Below are positions 33,326 through 41,165 of a stretch of 64,000 bases of DNA, piece after piece. Below the pieces are notes generated by a model. That model did not search any database, was not told the origin of the DNA, and saw only the letters and a list, made by a program, of their open reading frames with translations. The stretch spans positions 1 through 64,000 of the forward strand of contig JAFSEW010000060.1 of NCBI GenBank assembly GCA_017435525.1, given 5' to 3'. The stretch is from Oscillospiraceae bacterium. GTDB lineage: Bacteria; Bacillota; Clostridia; Oscillospirales; Oscillospiraceae. How positions within the stretch are numbered: the stretch's first letter is position 1; the number at the start of each line of letters is the position of its first letter. A program made the position numbers and the translations under genes.

Positions 33326-34090
33326 ATGCCTCATACCATTGCTGTGGCCGGCAAGGGCGGCGTGGGTAAGACCACCGTCTGCGGCATGCTCATCGACTAT
33401 CTCATCAACAAGGGCGCAGCCCCTGTGCTGGTGGTGGATGCCGATGCCAATGCCAATCTCAACGAGGTTCTGGGCGTGGAAGCCGAAACTACCCTCGGCA
33501 CCATCCGCGAAGAAATGGCCCAGGCCGAGCTGAAGAAGACTGTCCCTCCCGGCATGACCAAAGCCGAATACGCCGAATTCAAGTTCGGCAGCGCCCTCAT
33601 TGAAGAGGACGATTTTGATATGCTCATCATGGGCCGCACCCAGGGCAAGGGCTGCTATTGCTATGTCAACGGCGTGCTGAAGACCCAGATGGATAAATAC
33701 ACCAAAAACTACAAATATGTAGTGATGGATAACGAAGCAGGCCTGGAGCATGTGGCCAGAGGCACGCTGCCCCATGTGGACACCATGCTGCTGATCTCCG
33801 ATTGCTCCCGCCGTGGCATCCAGGCCGTAGGCCGCATTGCCGAAATGATCCGGGAGCTGGAGCTGAAGCCCGGCAGAATGGGCCTTATTGTCAATCGCGC
33901 TCCCGGCGGCGTCCTGGACAAAGGCACCCTGGAAGAGATCGAGAAGCAGGGCCTGACCCTCTACGGCGTCCTGCCCCATAGTGATGCCATCTACCAGTGC
34001 GACTGCGACGGCACCCCGTCTTCTAAGCTCCCTGCCTCCAATCCCACAAAACAGGCATTGAAAACTGTTTTGGAATCCCTGGGCCTGTGA
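33326..34090 (+). CDS. cooC: CooC/AcsF-type nickel-insertion ATPase
   Basis: 254 residues, a MinD/ParA-like P-loop ATPase. The deviant Walker A AGKGGVGKTT is at residues 7-16. LVVDADANANLNEVLG and VVMDNEAGLEHVARG supply the Walker B and switch regions typical of CooC. GKGCYCYVNG holds the paired cysteines used in CooC for metal binding at the dimer interface. CooC-type proteins help insert nickel into CO dehydrogenase or acetyl-CoA synthase. As the first gene of the acs cluster it probably matures the A-cluster of AcsB encoded downstream. The F8 element at 34091-34215 follows it. Confidence 0.9.
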   Translation: MPHTIAVAGKGGVGKTTVCGMLIDYLINKGAAPVLVVDADANANLNEVLGVEAETTLGTIREEMAQAELKKTVPPGMTKAEYAEFKFGSALIEEDDFDMLIMGRTQGKGCYCYVNGVLKTQMDKYTKNYKYVVMDNEAGLEHVARGTLPHVDTMLLISDCSRRGIQAVGRIAEMIRELELKPGRMGLIVNRAPGGVLDKGTLEEIEKQGLTLYGVLPHSDAIYQCDCDGTPSSKLPASNPTKQALKTVLESLGL

Positions 34091-34279
34091 GGCCTGTTAG
34101 GTAATAGGGAATAGGTAACAGTGAATAGGTAATGTGTGCCTTCGGCACGATTTTAAATCGTCGGCAAAGCCGACACCATACTTCTTCACTCTTCACTATT
34201 ACTTTTTACCTTAATTCGTGTTCCTCGGAACAATCTATTCCGTTTAAAAAAATAAAAATATATCAAGGGGGAAACTATC
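34091..34279. repeat. F8-type element in the cooC-acsD gap
   Basis: An array of GAATAGGTAA-like units (about 34100-34133) and its inverted counterpart (about 34180-34210) flank two short hairpins (GTGCCTTCGGCAC and GTCGGCAAAGCCGAC) separated by GATTTTAAATC. The whole can fold on itself. An AT-rich stretch and AAGGGGG, the ribosome binding site of acsD, follow. Confidence 0.8.
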
Positions 34280-35221
34280 ATGTCTTTCACACCTAAGACA
34301 GCACCCTTCAGCGGCAAGATCAATGCCGTGACCCTGGGCACCGGTGACAATGCCATCGTCCTGGGCGGTCAGAATGTGCTGCCGTTCTACACCTTCGATG
34401 CTCCCATCGAAAACGCTCCCAAGGTTGGCGTGGAAATTTCCGACGCCGCTGACCAGTGGGATGTCCCCGGCCTGGTTGAGTTCTACGCAGGCTGCACCAC
34501 CATGGCTGAGCGCGCCAAGAAGGCCGAGACCATGGAAGGCGCCGATTTCATCGCGCTGAACTTCGAGTCCGCCGACCCCAACGGTGCCAACCGCCCCACC
34601 GCTGACTGCGTTGCTGACGCTGTCGCCGTGGCCGAAGTGGTCACCAAGCCCATCGTCATCCTGGGCTGCAAGAACATGGAGAAGGACGGCGAGCTGTTCT
34701 CTAAGATCGCCGAAGCTCTGCAGGGCAAGAACATCCTGGTGATGTCCGCCCGCAACGAGGACTACAAGACCGTCGGTGCATCCGTCGCTCTGGCTTCCGG
34801 CCAGAAGGTTGGCGCTGAGACCGCTGACGACATCAACCTGGCTAAGCAGCTGAACATCATGCTGAAGCAGCTGAATGTTCCCGCAGGCTCCATCTGCATG
34901 AACATCGGTACCGCAGCTGTGGGCTACGGCTTCGAGTACGTTGCCTCCACCCTGGACCGTATCCGCGACGCCGCCATGAAGCAGAACGACGCCGACCTGC
35001 AGATGCCCATTGTCGCTCCCGTGTCCACCGATACCTGGAGCGTCAAGGAATCCACCGCATCCGAAGACGACGAGCCCGCATGGGGCAGCCGGGAAGAGCG
35101 CGGCATCCACATGGAGATCTCCACTGCTGCCGCTAACCTGACCGGCGGTGCCGACGCTGTTATCATGCGTCACCCCGCTGCTGTCGCCGCCATCAAGAAG
35201 TTCATCGCTGAACTGGTCTAA
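34280..35221 (+). CDS. acsD: Acetyl-CoA synthase complex, corrinoid Fe-S protein small subunit
   Basis: 313 residues, a TIM-barrel protein. With AcsC it forms the corrinoid iron-sulfur protein that carries the methyl group from methyltetrahydrofolate to acetyl-CoA synthase. Family signatures are the N-terminal VTLGTGDNAIVLGGQNVLPF, ADFIALNFESADPN, KPIVILGCKN, LVMSARNEDYKTVG and the terminal GGADAVIMRHPAAV. Length matches the bacterial AcsD. Codon use is strongly optimised (aag, ctg, gct), like the other acs genes, indicating high expression. The next gene starts 20 nt downstream with GGAAGGAGG between them. Confidence 0.95.
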   Translation: MSFTPKTAPFSGKINAVTLGTGDNAIVLGGQNVLPFYTFDAPIENAPKVGVEISDAADQWDVPGLVEFYAGCTTMAERAKKAETMEGADFIALNFESADPNGANRPTADCVADAVAVAEVVTKPIVILGCKNMEKDGELFSKIAEALQGKNILVMSARNEDYKTVGASVALASGQKVGAETADDINLAKQLNIMLKQLNVPAGSICMNIGTAAVGYGFEYVASTLDRIRDAAMKQNDADLQMPIVAPVSTDTWSVKESTASEDDEPAWGSREERGIHMEISTAAANLTGGADAVIMRHPAAVAAIKKFIAELV

Positions 35222-35241
35222 TCGGAAGGAGGATACATACC

Positions 35242-37512
35242 ATGGCTCTGAAAGGTCTTGACATTTTTAAGATTTCCCCTAAGAAGAACTGTAAGGAGTG
35301 CGGCAGCCCCACCTGTATGGCTTTCTGTATGAAGGTCGCTCAGGGCGCCGTCTCCATCGATAAGTGCCCCTACTTCTCCGACGAAGCAAAGGCAATGCTC
35401 AACGAGCAGACCGCACCCCCCATGAAGACTATCACCGTCGGTGAGCACAAGCTGGGCGGCGAGACTGTTCTGTTCCGTCATGAGAAGACCCTGGTCAGCA
35501 AGAACCTGTACGCTGTCGCTATCGACACCACCATGGACGCAGCCACCGTGGATGCCAAGCTGGCTGACATGGCTAAGGTTGACTATGAGCGTATCGGCGA
35601 GCGTATGTATGTGGAAATGGTCTTCGTTGCCAACAAGGGCAATGATGCCGCCGCTTACGCTGCTCTGACCGAGAAGGCTGTTGCTACCGGCCGTACCGTC
35701 ATCCTGGAGTGCTGGGATGCCGAGTGCGCTAAGGCTGCTCTGGCCGTTGCCGGCAAGAACGCCATCCTGGACGGCGCTACTCCCGCTACCTGGGAAGCTA
35801 TGAACGCCGTTGCTACCGAGGCCGGTGTTGCTCTTGGCGTCTGGGCCGAGAACATCTCCGACCTGTACGACACCGTCAAGAAGCTGGAAGCTGCCGGCAA
35901 CAAGAACCTGGTTCTGGATGTCACCGGCAAGACCGTGAAGGAAACCCTGGCCAACGCCGTTCTGGTTCGCCGCACCGCCATCAAGGACGGCGACCGTACC
36001 ATGGGCTACCCCTCCATCGTCAACCTGGCTAAGCTGACCTCCTGCGCCCGCATGGAGACCGCTTACGCTTCCATGTTCACTGAGAAGTATGCCTCCATCA
36101 TCGTTCTGAACGGCATGTCCTACGCTCAGGCTCTGCCTCTGTACGGCCTGCGCCAGAACATCTTCACCGATCCTCAGAAGCCCATGAAGGTGGAAGCCAA
36201 GATCTACCCCCTGAACGGCGCCGACGAGAACAGCCCCGTGGCTCTGACCGTGGACTTCGCCCTGACCTACTTCCTGGTCTCCGGCGAACTGGAGCGCTCC
36301 AACCAGCCCGTGAACCTGGTGATCACCGATGCTTCCGGTATGTCCGTTCTGACTGCATGGGCAGCCGGCAAGCTGTCTTCTTCCACCATCAAGAAGACCT
36401 TCGACGAGCTGGACATCGCAGGAAAGATCAAGAACCGCACCCTGATCATCCCCGGCAAGGTTGCCGTCATGAAGGGCGAGATTCAGGAGAAGCTGCCTGA
36501 GTGGAATGTGGTTGTCGGTCCTCTGGAGGCCGTGCAGCTGCCCAAGTACATGAAGGATAAGGAATACGAGGCTGCCGCCGCTGCTGCTGCCGCTGAGCGC
36601 GCTGCCAAGGCCGGCACCGTTGTGGAAGAGGTCAAGGAGCTGTCCTTCGAGGAACTGCTGGAAACCAAGGTTCCCAAGATTGAGATCGTGGATATGGGCG
36701 TCCAGTACGGCGGTTACAACCCCGAGTCCAAGAAGTTCGTCACCATCGGCGAGCGCATCCACTGTATCGCTCCCGCTATCCGCAAGGCTATGGACGAGCG
36801 CGATCCCGCTCCCATCCTGGAGCGTGCCGCTGCCCAGATCAAGGCCGGCGCTACCTACCTGGATGTGAACATCGGACCTGCTGAGAAGGACGGTCCCGAG
36901 CGCATGATGTGGGCTGTCAAGCTGCTGCAGGAGAACTTCAACAATGTTCCTCTGGCACTGGACACCGCCAACATGAAGGCAATCGAAGCCGGTATCAAGG
37001 TCTACAACCGTACCAACGGCAAGCCCATCGTCAACTCCGCTGACGCCGGCTCCCGTATCGGCTACATTGACCTGGCTGCTGCCAACGATGCTATCTGTAT
37101 CGCTCTGTGCTCCGCTGACGGTATCGCCAAGGACAACGAAGAGCGCGAGATGCACTGTGACAACATGCTGGAGCGCGGCCTGTCCCTGGGCATGACCTCC
37201 GACGACCTGTGGTTCGACCCCCTGTTCCTGGTTGTCAAGGGCATGCAGGACAAGCAGATGGAAGTTCTGGAAGCCATCAAGATGTTCTCCGACAAGGGCC
37301 TGAAGTCCACCGGCGGTCTGTCCAACAACTCCAACGGCGCTCCCAAGCACGTCCGTCCCATCATGGACGCAACTCTGGTGGCAATGTGCATGATGCAGGG
37401 TCTGACCTCCGCGATCGTCAACCCCAACGACCAGCGCCTGATGGAAACCATCAAGTCCTGCGACATCTTCAAGAACCACGTCCTGTACTCCGACTCCTAC
37501 CTGGATCTGTAA
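35242..37512 (+). CDS. acsC/acsE: AcsC-AcsE fusion: corrinoid protein large subunit joined to methyltransferase
   Basis: 756 residues, one uninterrupted frame. Residues 1-440 are a complete AcsC: the [4Fe-4S] cysteines C17, C20, C25 and C42, a TIM barrel, and a C-terminal corrinoid-binding domain ending VVVGPLEAVQLPKYMK. Residues 444-451 are eight alanines that begin a charged linker to about 490. Residues 499-756 are a complete AcsE-type methyltetrahydrofolate:corrinoid methyltransferase: FVTIGERIHC, YLDVNIGPA, LALDTANMKA, FDPLFLV and GLSNNSNGAP retain the Asp and Asn residues used for folate binding. These two proteins are separate polypeptides in the acetogens I know. The fusion places methyl donor enzyme and acceptor corrinoid on one chain. 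Confidence 0.9.
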   Translation: MALKGLDIFKISPKKNCKECGSPTCMAFCMKVAQGAVSIDKCPYFSDEAKAMLNEQTAPPMKTITVGEHKLGGETVLFRHEKTLVSKNLYAVAIDTTMDAATVDAKLADMAKVDYERIGERMYVEMVFVANKGNDAAAYAALTEKAVATGRTVILECWDAECAKAALAVAGKNAILDGATPATWEAMNAVATEAGVALGVWAENISDLYDTVKKLEAAGNKNLVLDVTGKTVKETLANAVLVRRTAIKDGDRTMGYPSIVNLAKLTSCARMETAYASMFTEKYASIIVLNGMSYAQALPLYGLRQNIFTDPQKPMKVEAKIYPLNGADENSPVALTVDFALTYFLVSGELERSNQPVNLVITDASGMSVLTAWAAGKLSSSTIKKTFDELDIAGKIKNRTLIIPGKVAVMKGEIQEKLPEWNVVVGPLEAVQLPKYMKDKEYEAAAAAAAAERAAKAGTVVEEVKELSFEELLETKVPKIEIVDMGVQYGGYNPESKKFVTIGERIHCIAPAIRKAMDERDPAPILERAAAQIKAGATYLDVNIGPAEKDGPERMMWAVKLLQENFNNVPLALDTANMKAIEAGIKVYNRTNGKPIVNSADAGSRIGYIDLAAANDAICIALCSADGIAKDNEEREMHCDNMLERGLSLGMTSDDLWFDPLFLVVKGMQDKQMEVLEAIKMFSDKGLKSTGGLSNNSNGAPKHVRPIMDATLVAMCMMQGLTSAIVNPNDQRLMETIKSCDIFKNHVLYSDSYLDL

Positions 37513-37895
37513 GCAGCTGCGCTGCGGGCAATGCGCACGGTAGCCTAACGGTAATCGTTACTGCCTTTCCTTGCCCGGTATCGTCACCGCACAGTCATTG
37601 CGAGGGCAGCGTAGCTGCCCGTGGCAATCCGTAATCCCTGGCATCAATGGCTGGGAGGGAATCTCCCTCCCAGCCATTTTGCTTAGCACCGGCTTTCAAG
37701 CCTCATCTGTCGCCCTGAGCAAGCGCAGCGCGCCGAAGGGCCCGTTCCCTAAGAGAAACGGATTCTTCGACTCCGTGCTGCCGCACTCCGCTCAGAATGA
37801 CATGCAAAAGAACCAACCCACAAGTTTCTTCTGTCGCCCTGAGCAAGCGCAGCGCGCCGAAGGGCCCGTCCTCCCCTAAAAAAGAGGTACCCACC
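37513..37895. repeat. Repeat mosaic upstream of the GIY-YIG gene
   Basis: No gene is seen. An F3 hairpin with the tip GGGCAGCGTAGCTGCCC (about 37594-37632), the terminator at 37646-37681, an F2 of the GCCCT/AGGGC type (about 37708-37746), and an inverted F2 pair (about 37758-37872). Bases 37758-37846 recur exactly at 38265-38353, on the other side of the GIY-YIG gene. Confidence 0.85.
37646..37681 (+). terminator. Terminator-like hairpin after acsC-acsE
   Basis: AATGGCTGGGAGGG and CCCTCCCAGCCATT form a 14-bp stem with a 5-nt loop, followed by TT and a weak T tract. It may end or reduce transcription before acsB. Confidence 0.7.
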
Positions 37896-38183
37896 ATGTA
37901 CTATGTCTATATCCTGGCCAGTGCCACCAATTACACCCTCTATATCGGCGTAACCGGTGACCTGATCCGCAGGGTGTACCAGCATAAGAACAACATGGAC
38001 CCGGATAGCTTCACCGCCCAGTATGCCGTACATAAGTTGGTGTATTTTGAACAGACCACAGATGTAAAATCTGCTCTGGAGCGGGAAAAGCAGCTGAAAG
38101 GCTGGCGCCGTTCCAAAAAGAACGCCCTCATCGAAGCCATGAATCCCCAATGGAAAGACCTCTACCCAGAACTCCTGGAATAA
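37896..38183 (+). CDS. GIY-YIG domain protein
   Basis: 95 residues; start at 37896 (AAGAGG upstream). MYYVYILASATNYTLYIGVTGDLIRRVYQHK carries both halves of the GIY-YIG nuclease signature (YVYIL and LYIGVTGDLIRR with the catalytic Arg), then FTAQYAVHKLVYFE and EREKQLKGWRRSKKNALI. It belongs to the small stand-alone GIY-YIG family (UPF0213/YhbQ type), which has nuclease folds of unclear cellular role. It interrupts the acs cluster and is bordered on both sides by the same 89-bp repeat sequence, so it may have arrived by recombination between repeats or be mobilised by its own nuclease. Confidence 0.85.
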   Translation: MYYVYILASATNYTLYIGVTGDLIRRVYQHKNNMDPDSFTAQYAVHKLVYFEQTTDVKSALEREKQLKGWRRSKKNALIEAMNPQWKDLYPELLE

Positions 38184-38468
38184 AAGGAACAGGCCACCCC
38201 CATTTCTCTGTCGCCCTGAGCAAGCGCAGCGCGTCGAAGGGCCCGCCTCCCTAAAACGAAGAGTACGGATTCTTCGACTCCGTGCTGCCGCACTCCGCTC
38301 AGAATGACATGCAAAAGAACCAACCCACAAGTTTCTTCTGTCGCCCTGAGCAACCCTGAGCGAAGTCGAAGGGGCAGCCGAAGGGCCCGTCCCCCAATTT
38401 AACCCCGTATATCCAGCCTTAACCGGCTTCATATAAAAACTCAAACATAGTATCAGGAGGAAACCGAA
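38184..38468. repeat. Repeat mosaic downstream of the GIY-YIG gene
   Basis: F2 of the GCCCT/AGGGC type (about 38207-38245), then an inverted F2 pair (about 38265-38393) whose first 89 bp are identical to 37758-37846. The right arm is longer because of an internal CCTGAGCGAAGTCGAAGG duplication. An AT-rich stretch and CAGGAGG, the acsB ribosome binding site, follow. I see no convincing promoter for acsB here. Confidence 0.8.
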
Positions 38469-40595
38469 ATGAGTGTATTGACCGATCTGATCTACGGCGG
38501 CGCAAATGCTGTCGCCGGCCTGACCGAAGGCGCTGTCAACGCCGCCATCGAAAAGCACGGCGCTGACCATCCCGTTGCCTTCCCCGACACCGCATATTTC
38601 TTCCCCACCATCTACGCTGCCACCGGCGTCAAGGTAAAGACCCTGGGCGACCTGGTTCCCTGCGTGGGCGTGCTGAAGAGCCTGATCACGAACCAGGAAG
38701 ACCTGGGCCAGGCCCTGAACGCAGGCCTTGCCACCGCTGTGGGCGCTGAAATCATCGAAGGCCTGAAGTGGGCCGAATCCGCAGAGCCCTATGCTGCCGA
38801 TTCCGGCATCGGCTTCGTTCCCGATCCCATTATCCGCTCCCTGGGCGTGCCCCTGGTCACCGGCGATATCCCCGGCGTGGCCGTTGTCCTGGGCAAGGCC
38901 GAAGATCCCGCAGCCGTTGCCGCCGTTGTCAAGGACTACCAGAGCAAGGGCATCATGACCTTCCTGGTGGGCGATGTCATCGAGCAGTGCATGGATGCCG
39001 GTGTGAAGATGGGCCTGGAGCTGCGTGTGATCCCCCTGGGTCATGATGTCACCTCCGTGATCCATGTTGTTACCGTGGCCGTCCGTGCCGCCCTGATCTT
39101 CGGCAATGTGCAGCCCGGCGATTTGGCTGGCCTGCTGGCCTACACCAAGGAGCGCGTGCCTGCATTCGTCAATACCTTCGGCGCCATTGACGCCGTGGTG
39201 GTCTCCGCCGGTGCCGGCGCCATCGCCCTGGGCTTCCCCGTGGTGGTGGACATCGACCTGGGCGAGAACCAGGTGCCCGGCGCGCTGGAATCCGTCTGCG
39301 ACCACGCCGAGACTGTCAAGAAGTCCCTGGAGCTGCGTAACATCAAGATCAAGGTGAAGGAGCTGCCCATCCCCGTGGCCTTCGCCGCCGCCTTCGAAGG
39401 CGAAATTATCCGTAAGGCCGATATGCACAACGAGTGCTGGTCTTCCAAGAATCCCACCGCAGAGCTGGTGCTGATGCGGGATATGGCTGAGGTGGAGGAT
39501 CATAAGATCACCGTCATCGGCCCCGACCTGTGTGACGCCAAGGATCTGGCCCTGGCCACCTTCGTGGAAGTGGCAGGCCGGAAGATGCAGCCGGACTTCG
39601 AAGCCGTCATCGAGCGGAAATTCCATGCCTGGTTCAACTATATGGAAGGCGTCATGCACACCGGCCAGCGCAACCAGGTCCGTGTCCGTGTCAGCAACGC
39701 CGCTTTTGAGGCAGGCCTGAATGTGAAGCATTTCGCCGAAGTCCTCTACACCATGATCATGGACGAGTTCGACGCCGTTGTGGATAAGTGCCAGGTGACC
39801 ATCATCACTGACGCCGCGGAAGCTGCCAAGTTCCGTGACGAAGTGGCAATGCCCCGCTATGCCGCCCGTGATGCCAGATTGGAGAGCCTCACCGACGAGA
39901 GCGTGGACCGCTACTACACCTGCATCCTGTGCCAGAGCTTCGCCCCCGCCCATTGCTGCGTGGTCACCCCCGAGCGTCTGGGCCTGTGCGGTGCCGTGTC
40001 CTGGCTGGATGCCAAGGCTACCAACGAGCTGGATCCCAACGGCCCCTGCCAGCCCATCTTCAAGGAAGGCTGCACCGACGAGCGCACCGGCCGCTATGAG
40101 AGCGTTGACAAGGCCATTTTTGAATCTACCCACGGCGCCGTGGAGACCGTCACCCTGTATTCCATCCTGGAAGATCCCATGACCTCCTGCGGCTGCTTCG
40201 AATGCATCTGCGGCATCGAGCCTGTTTCCAACGGCGTGATCATCGTCAACCGTGAATTTAGCGGCATGACTCCCGCGGGCATGACCTTCGGCGAACTGGC
40301 CAGCTGCACCGGCGGCGGCGTCCAGACCCCCGGCTACATGGGCCACGGCCGTCACTTCATCAGCTCTAAGAAGTTCTGCTACGCAGAAGGCGGCATCGGC
40401 CGTATTGTGTGGATGCCCAAGGAACTGAAGGATGATGTGGCAGAGCGGCTGAACAAGACCGCACAGGAACTGCTGGGCATCGAAAACTTCGTGGACATGA
40501 TCGCCGACGAAACCATCACTACCGACTGCGAGGAGCTGTACTCCTGGCTGTCTGAGCGCAACCACCCCGTCCTGGGCATGGAGCCTCTGATGTAA
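38469..40595 (+). CDS. acsB: Acetyl-CoA synthase (CO-methylating)
   Basis: 708 residues. It makes acetyl-CoA from a methyl group on the corrinoid protein, CO and CoA at the nickel-containing A-cluster. The ligands are visible: C485, C488, C497 and C507 (YTCILCQSFAPAHCC ... GLCGAVSW) for the [4Fe-4S] cube, and C574/C576 (TSCGCFEC) for the distal nickel. The 67-residue spacing between C507 and C574 equals that in the Moorella enzyme. It is slightly shorter than the 729-residue Moorella protein. It is expected to work with AcsD and the AcsC-AcsE fusion; the CO dehydrogenase partner is not in this window. Codon use indicates strong expression. Confidence 0.96.
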   Translation: MSVLTDLIYGGANAVAGLTEGAVNAAIEKHGADHPVAFPDTAYFFPTIYAATGVKVKTLGDLVPCVGVLKSLITNQEDLGQALNAGLATAVGAEIIEGLKWAESAEPYAADSGIGFVPDPIIRSLGVPLVTGDIPGVAVVLGKAEDPAAVAAVVKDYQSKGIMTFLVGDVIEQCMDAGVKMGLELRVIPLGHDVTSVIHVVTVAVRAALIFGNVQPGDLAGLLAYTKERVPAFVNTFGAIDAVVVSAGAGAIALGFPVVVDIDLGENQVPGALESVCDHAETVKKSLELRNIKIKVKELPIPVAFAAAFEGEIIRKADMHNECWSSKNPTAELVLMRDMAEVEDHKITVIGPDLCDAKDLALATFVEVAGRKMQPDFEAVIERKFHAWFNYMEGVMHTGQRNQVRVRVSNAAFEAGLNVKHFAEVLYTMIMDEFDAVVDKCQVTIITDAAEAAKFRDEVAMPRYAARDARLESLTDESVDRYYTCILCQSFAPAHCCVVTPERLGLCGAVSWLDAKATNELDPNGPCQPIFKEGCTDERTGRYESVDKAIFESTHGAVETVTLYSILEDPMTSCGCFECICGIEPVSNGVIIVNREFSGMTPAGMTFGELASCTGGGVQTPGYMGHGRHFISSKKFCYAEGGIGRIVWMPKELKDDVAERLNKTAQELLGIENFVDMIADETITTDCEELYSWLSERNHPVLGMEPLM

Positions 40596-40596
40596 T

Positions 40597-41121
40597 ATGC
40601 CTTCCAGAAAGTCCCTGCGGCTGCCTGAATACGAATACAACACTCCCGGCGTATACTTTGTTACGGTATGCACCAAAGAAAGAACTCCCATTTTAGGAAC
40701 TATTGTAGGGGCCGGTGACCATACCGGCCCTTACCCCCGATCCTCCCATACGGCTGTAGGGGCCGATGACTACATCGGCCCTTACACCCAACTTACCAAG
40801 ATCGGAAAACTGGTGGAAAAGTACACGCAGTCCATTCCCGGAATAGATCGCTATGTAATCATGCCGGATCATGTGCATATGATTCTGCGTGTTTCCGCGG
40901 AAACAGAAACGGAAGGGCCGATGTGGTCATCGGCCCTTACGAAACGGAATGTATCTACCACCGTCAGATCCTGGAAGACCTTGATCACAAAAGAACTGGG
41001 GGAAAGTATCTGGCAGCGTTCCTATTACGAGCATGTGATCCGCAATGAAACCGATTACTGGGAAATTGTCAAGTATATTGAGCAAAACCCCGCAAAATGG
41101 TACTATCGTAGGGGCCGATGA
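40597..41121 (+). CDS. REP-associated tyrosine transposase (RAYT, Y1_Tnp family)
   Basis: 174 residues. The HUH motif is in YVIMPDHVHMIL (about 86-97). The catalytic Tyr is in SIWQRSYYEHVIRN, with DYWEIVKYIEQNPAKWYY after it. The N-terminus (RKSLRLPEYEYNTPGVYFVTVCTKER) is typical of RAYTs, IS200-related enzymes that cut at hairpins of REP or REPIN elements. Three F4 palindromes lie inside the reading frame without breaking it (VGAGDHTGPY, VGADDYIGPY and EGPMWSSALT), and a fourth supplies the C-terminus RRGR and the stop. The ATG lies one base after the acsB stop, so translation may be coupled to acsB. The gene appears intact. Confidence 0.9.
   Translation: MPSRKSLRLPEYEYNTPGVYFVTVCTKERTPILGTIVGAGDHTGPYPRSSHTAVGADDYIGPYTQLTKIGKLVEKYTQSIPGIDRYVIMPDHVHMILRVSAETETEGPMWSSALTKRNVSTTVRSWKTLITKELGESIWQRSYYEHVIRNETDYWEIVKYIEQNPAKWYYRRGR
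40705..40734. repeat. F4 palindrome inside the RAYT gene, copy 1
   Basis: GGGCCGGT and ACCGGCCC arms with a 6-nt loop and outer GTA/TAC. It is translated in frame as VGAGDHTGPY. Confidence 0.85.
40756..40785. repeat. F4 palindrome inside the RAYT gene, copy 2
   Basis: GGGCCGATG and CATCGGCCC-type arms (here GATGACTACATC in the middle) with outer GTA/TAC. It is translated in frame as VGADDYIGPY, the same reading frame as copy 1. Confidence 0.85.
40911..40940. repeat. F4 palindrome inside the RAYT gene, copy 3 (opposite orientation)
   Basis: GGGCCGATG-TGGT-CATCGGCCC followed by TTAC. The loop TGGT is the reverse complement of ACCA in the other copies, so this copy is inverted. It is translated as EGPMWSSALT without a stop. 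Confidence 0.8.
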
Positions 41122-41137
41122 CCACATCGGCCCTGAT
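41108..41137. repeat. F4 palindrome at the RAYT stop codon, copy 4
   Basis: GTAGGGGCCGATGACC with the matching CATCGGCCC arm. In the RAYT frame it is read CGT AGG GGC CGA TGA, giving the last residues and the stop. The next gene's ribosome binding site follows at 41150-41156. Confidence 0.8.
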
Positions 41138-41165
41138 ACCCAGCCCCCAAAAGGAGAACCACCCT

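Noticed and set aside
35218..37479. A 753-codon minus-strand frame across the acsC-acsE fusion
   Set aside because: Antisense shadow of a highly expressed gene with strong third-position bias; no family match or ribosome binding site.
37749..40691. A 980-codon open frame on the minus strand across acsB
   Set aside because: It is a shadow of acsB and repeats: its codon composition is that of the antisense of a GC-biased gene, it has His/Gly/Gln-rich low-complexity sequence, and acsB on the plus strand is unmistakable.
40705..40785. VGA-DH-GP segments of the RAYT as ordinary conserved protein sequence
   Set aside because: Some RAYTs do have glycine-rich variable sequence in this region, so I considered it, but the DNA is palindromic, is repeated within the gene, and recurs in an unrelated gene and in non-coding DNA. 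Rejection is provisional.
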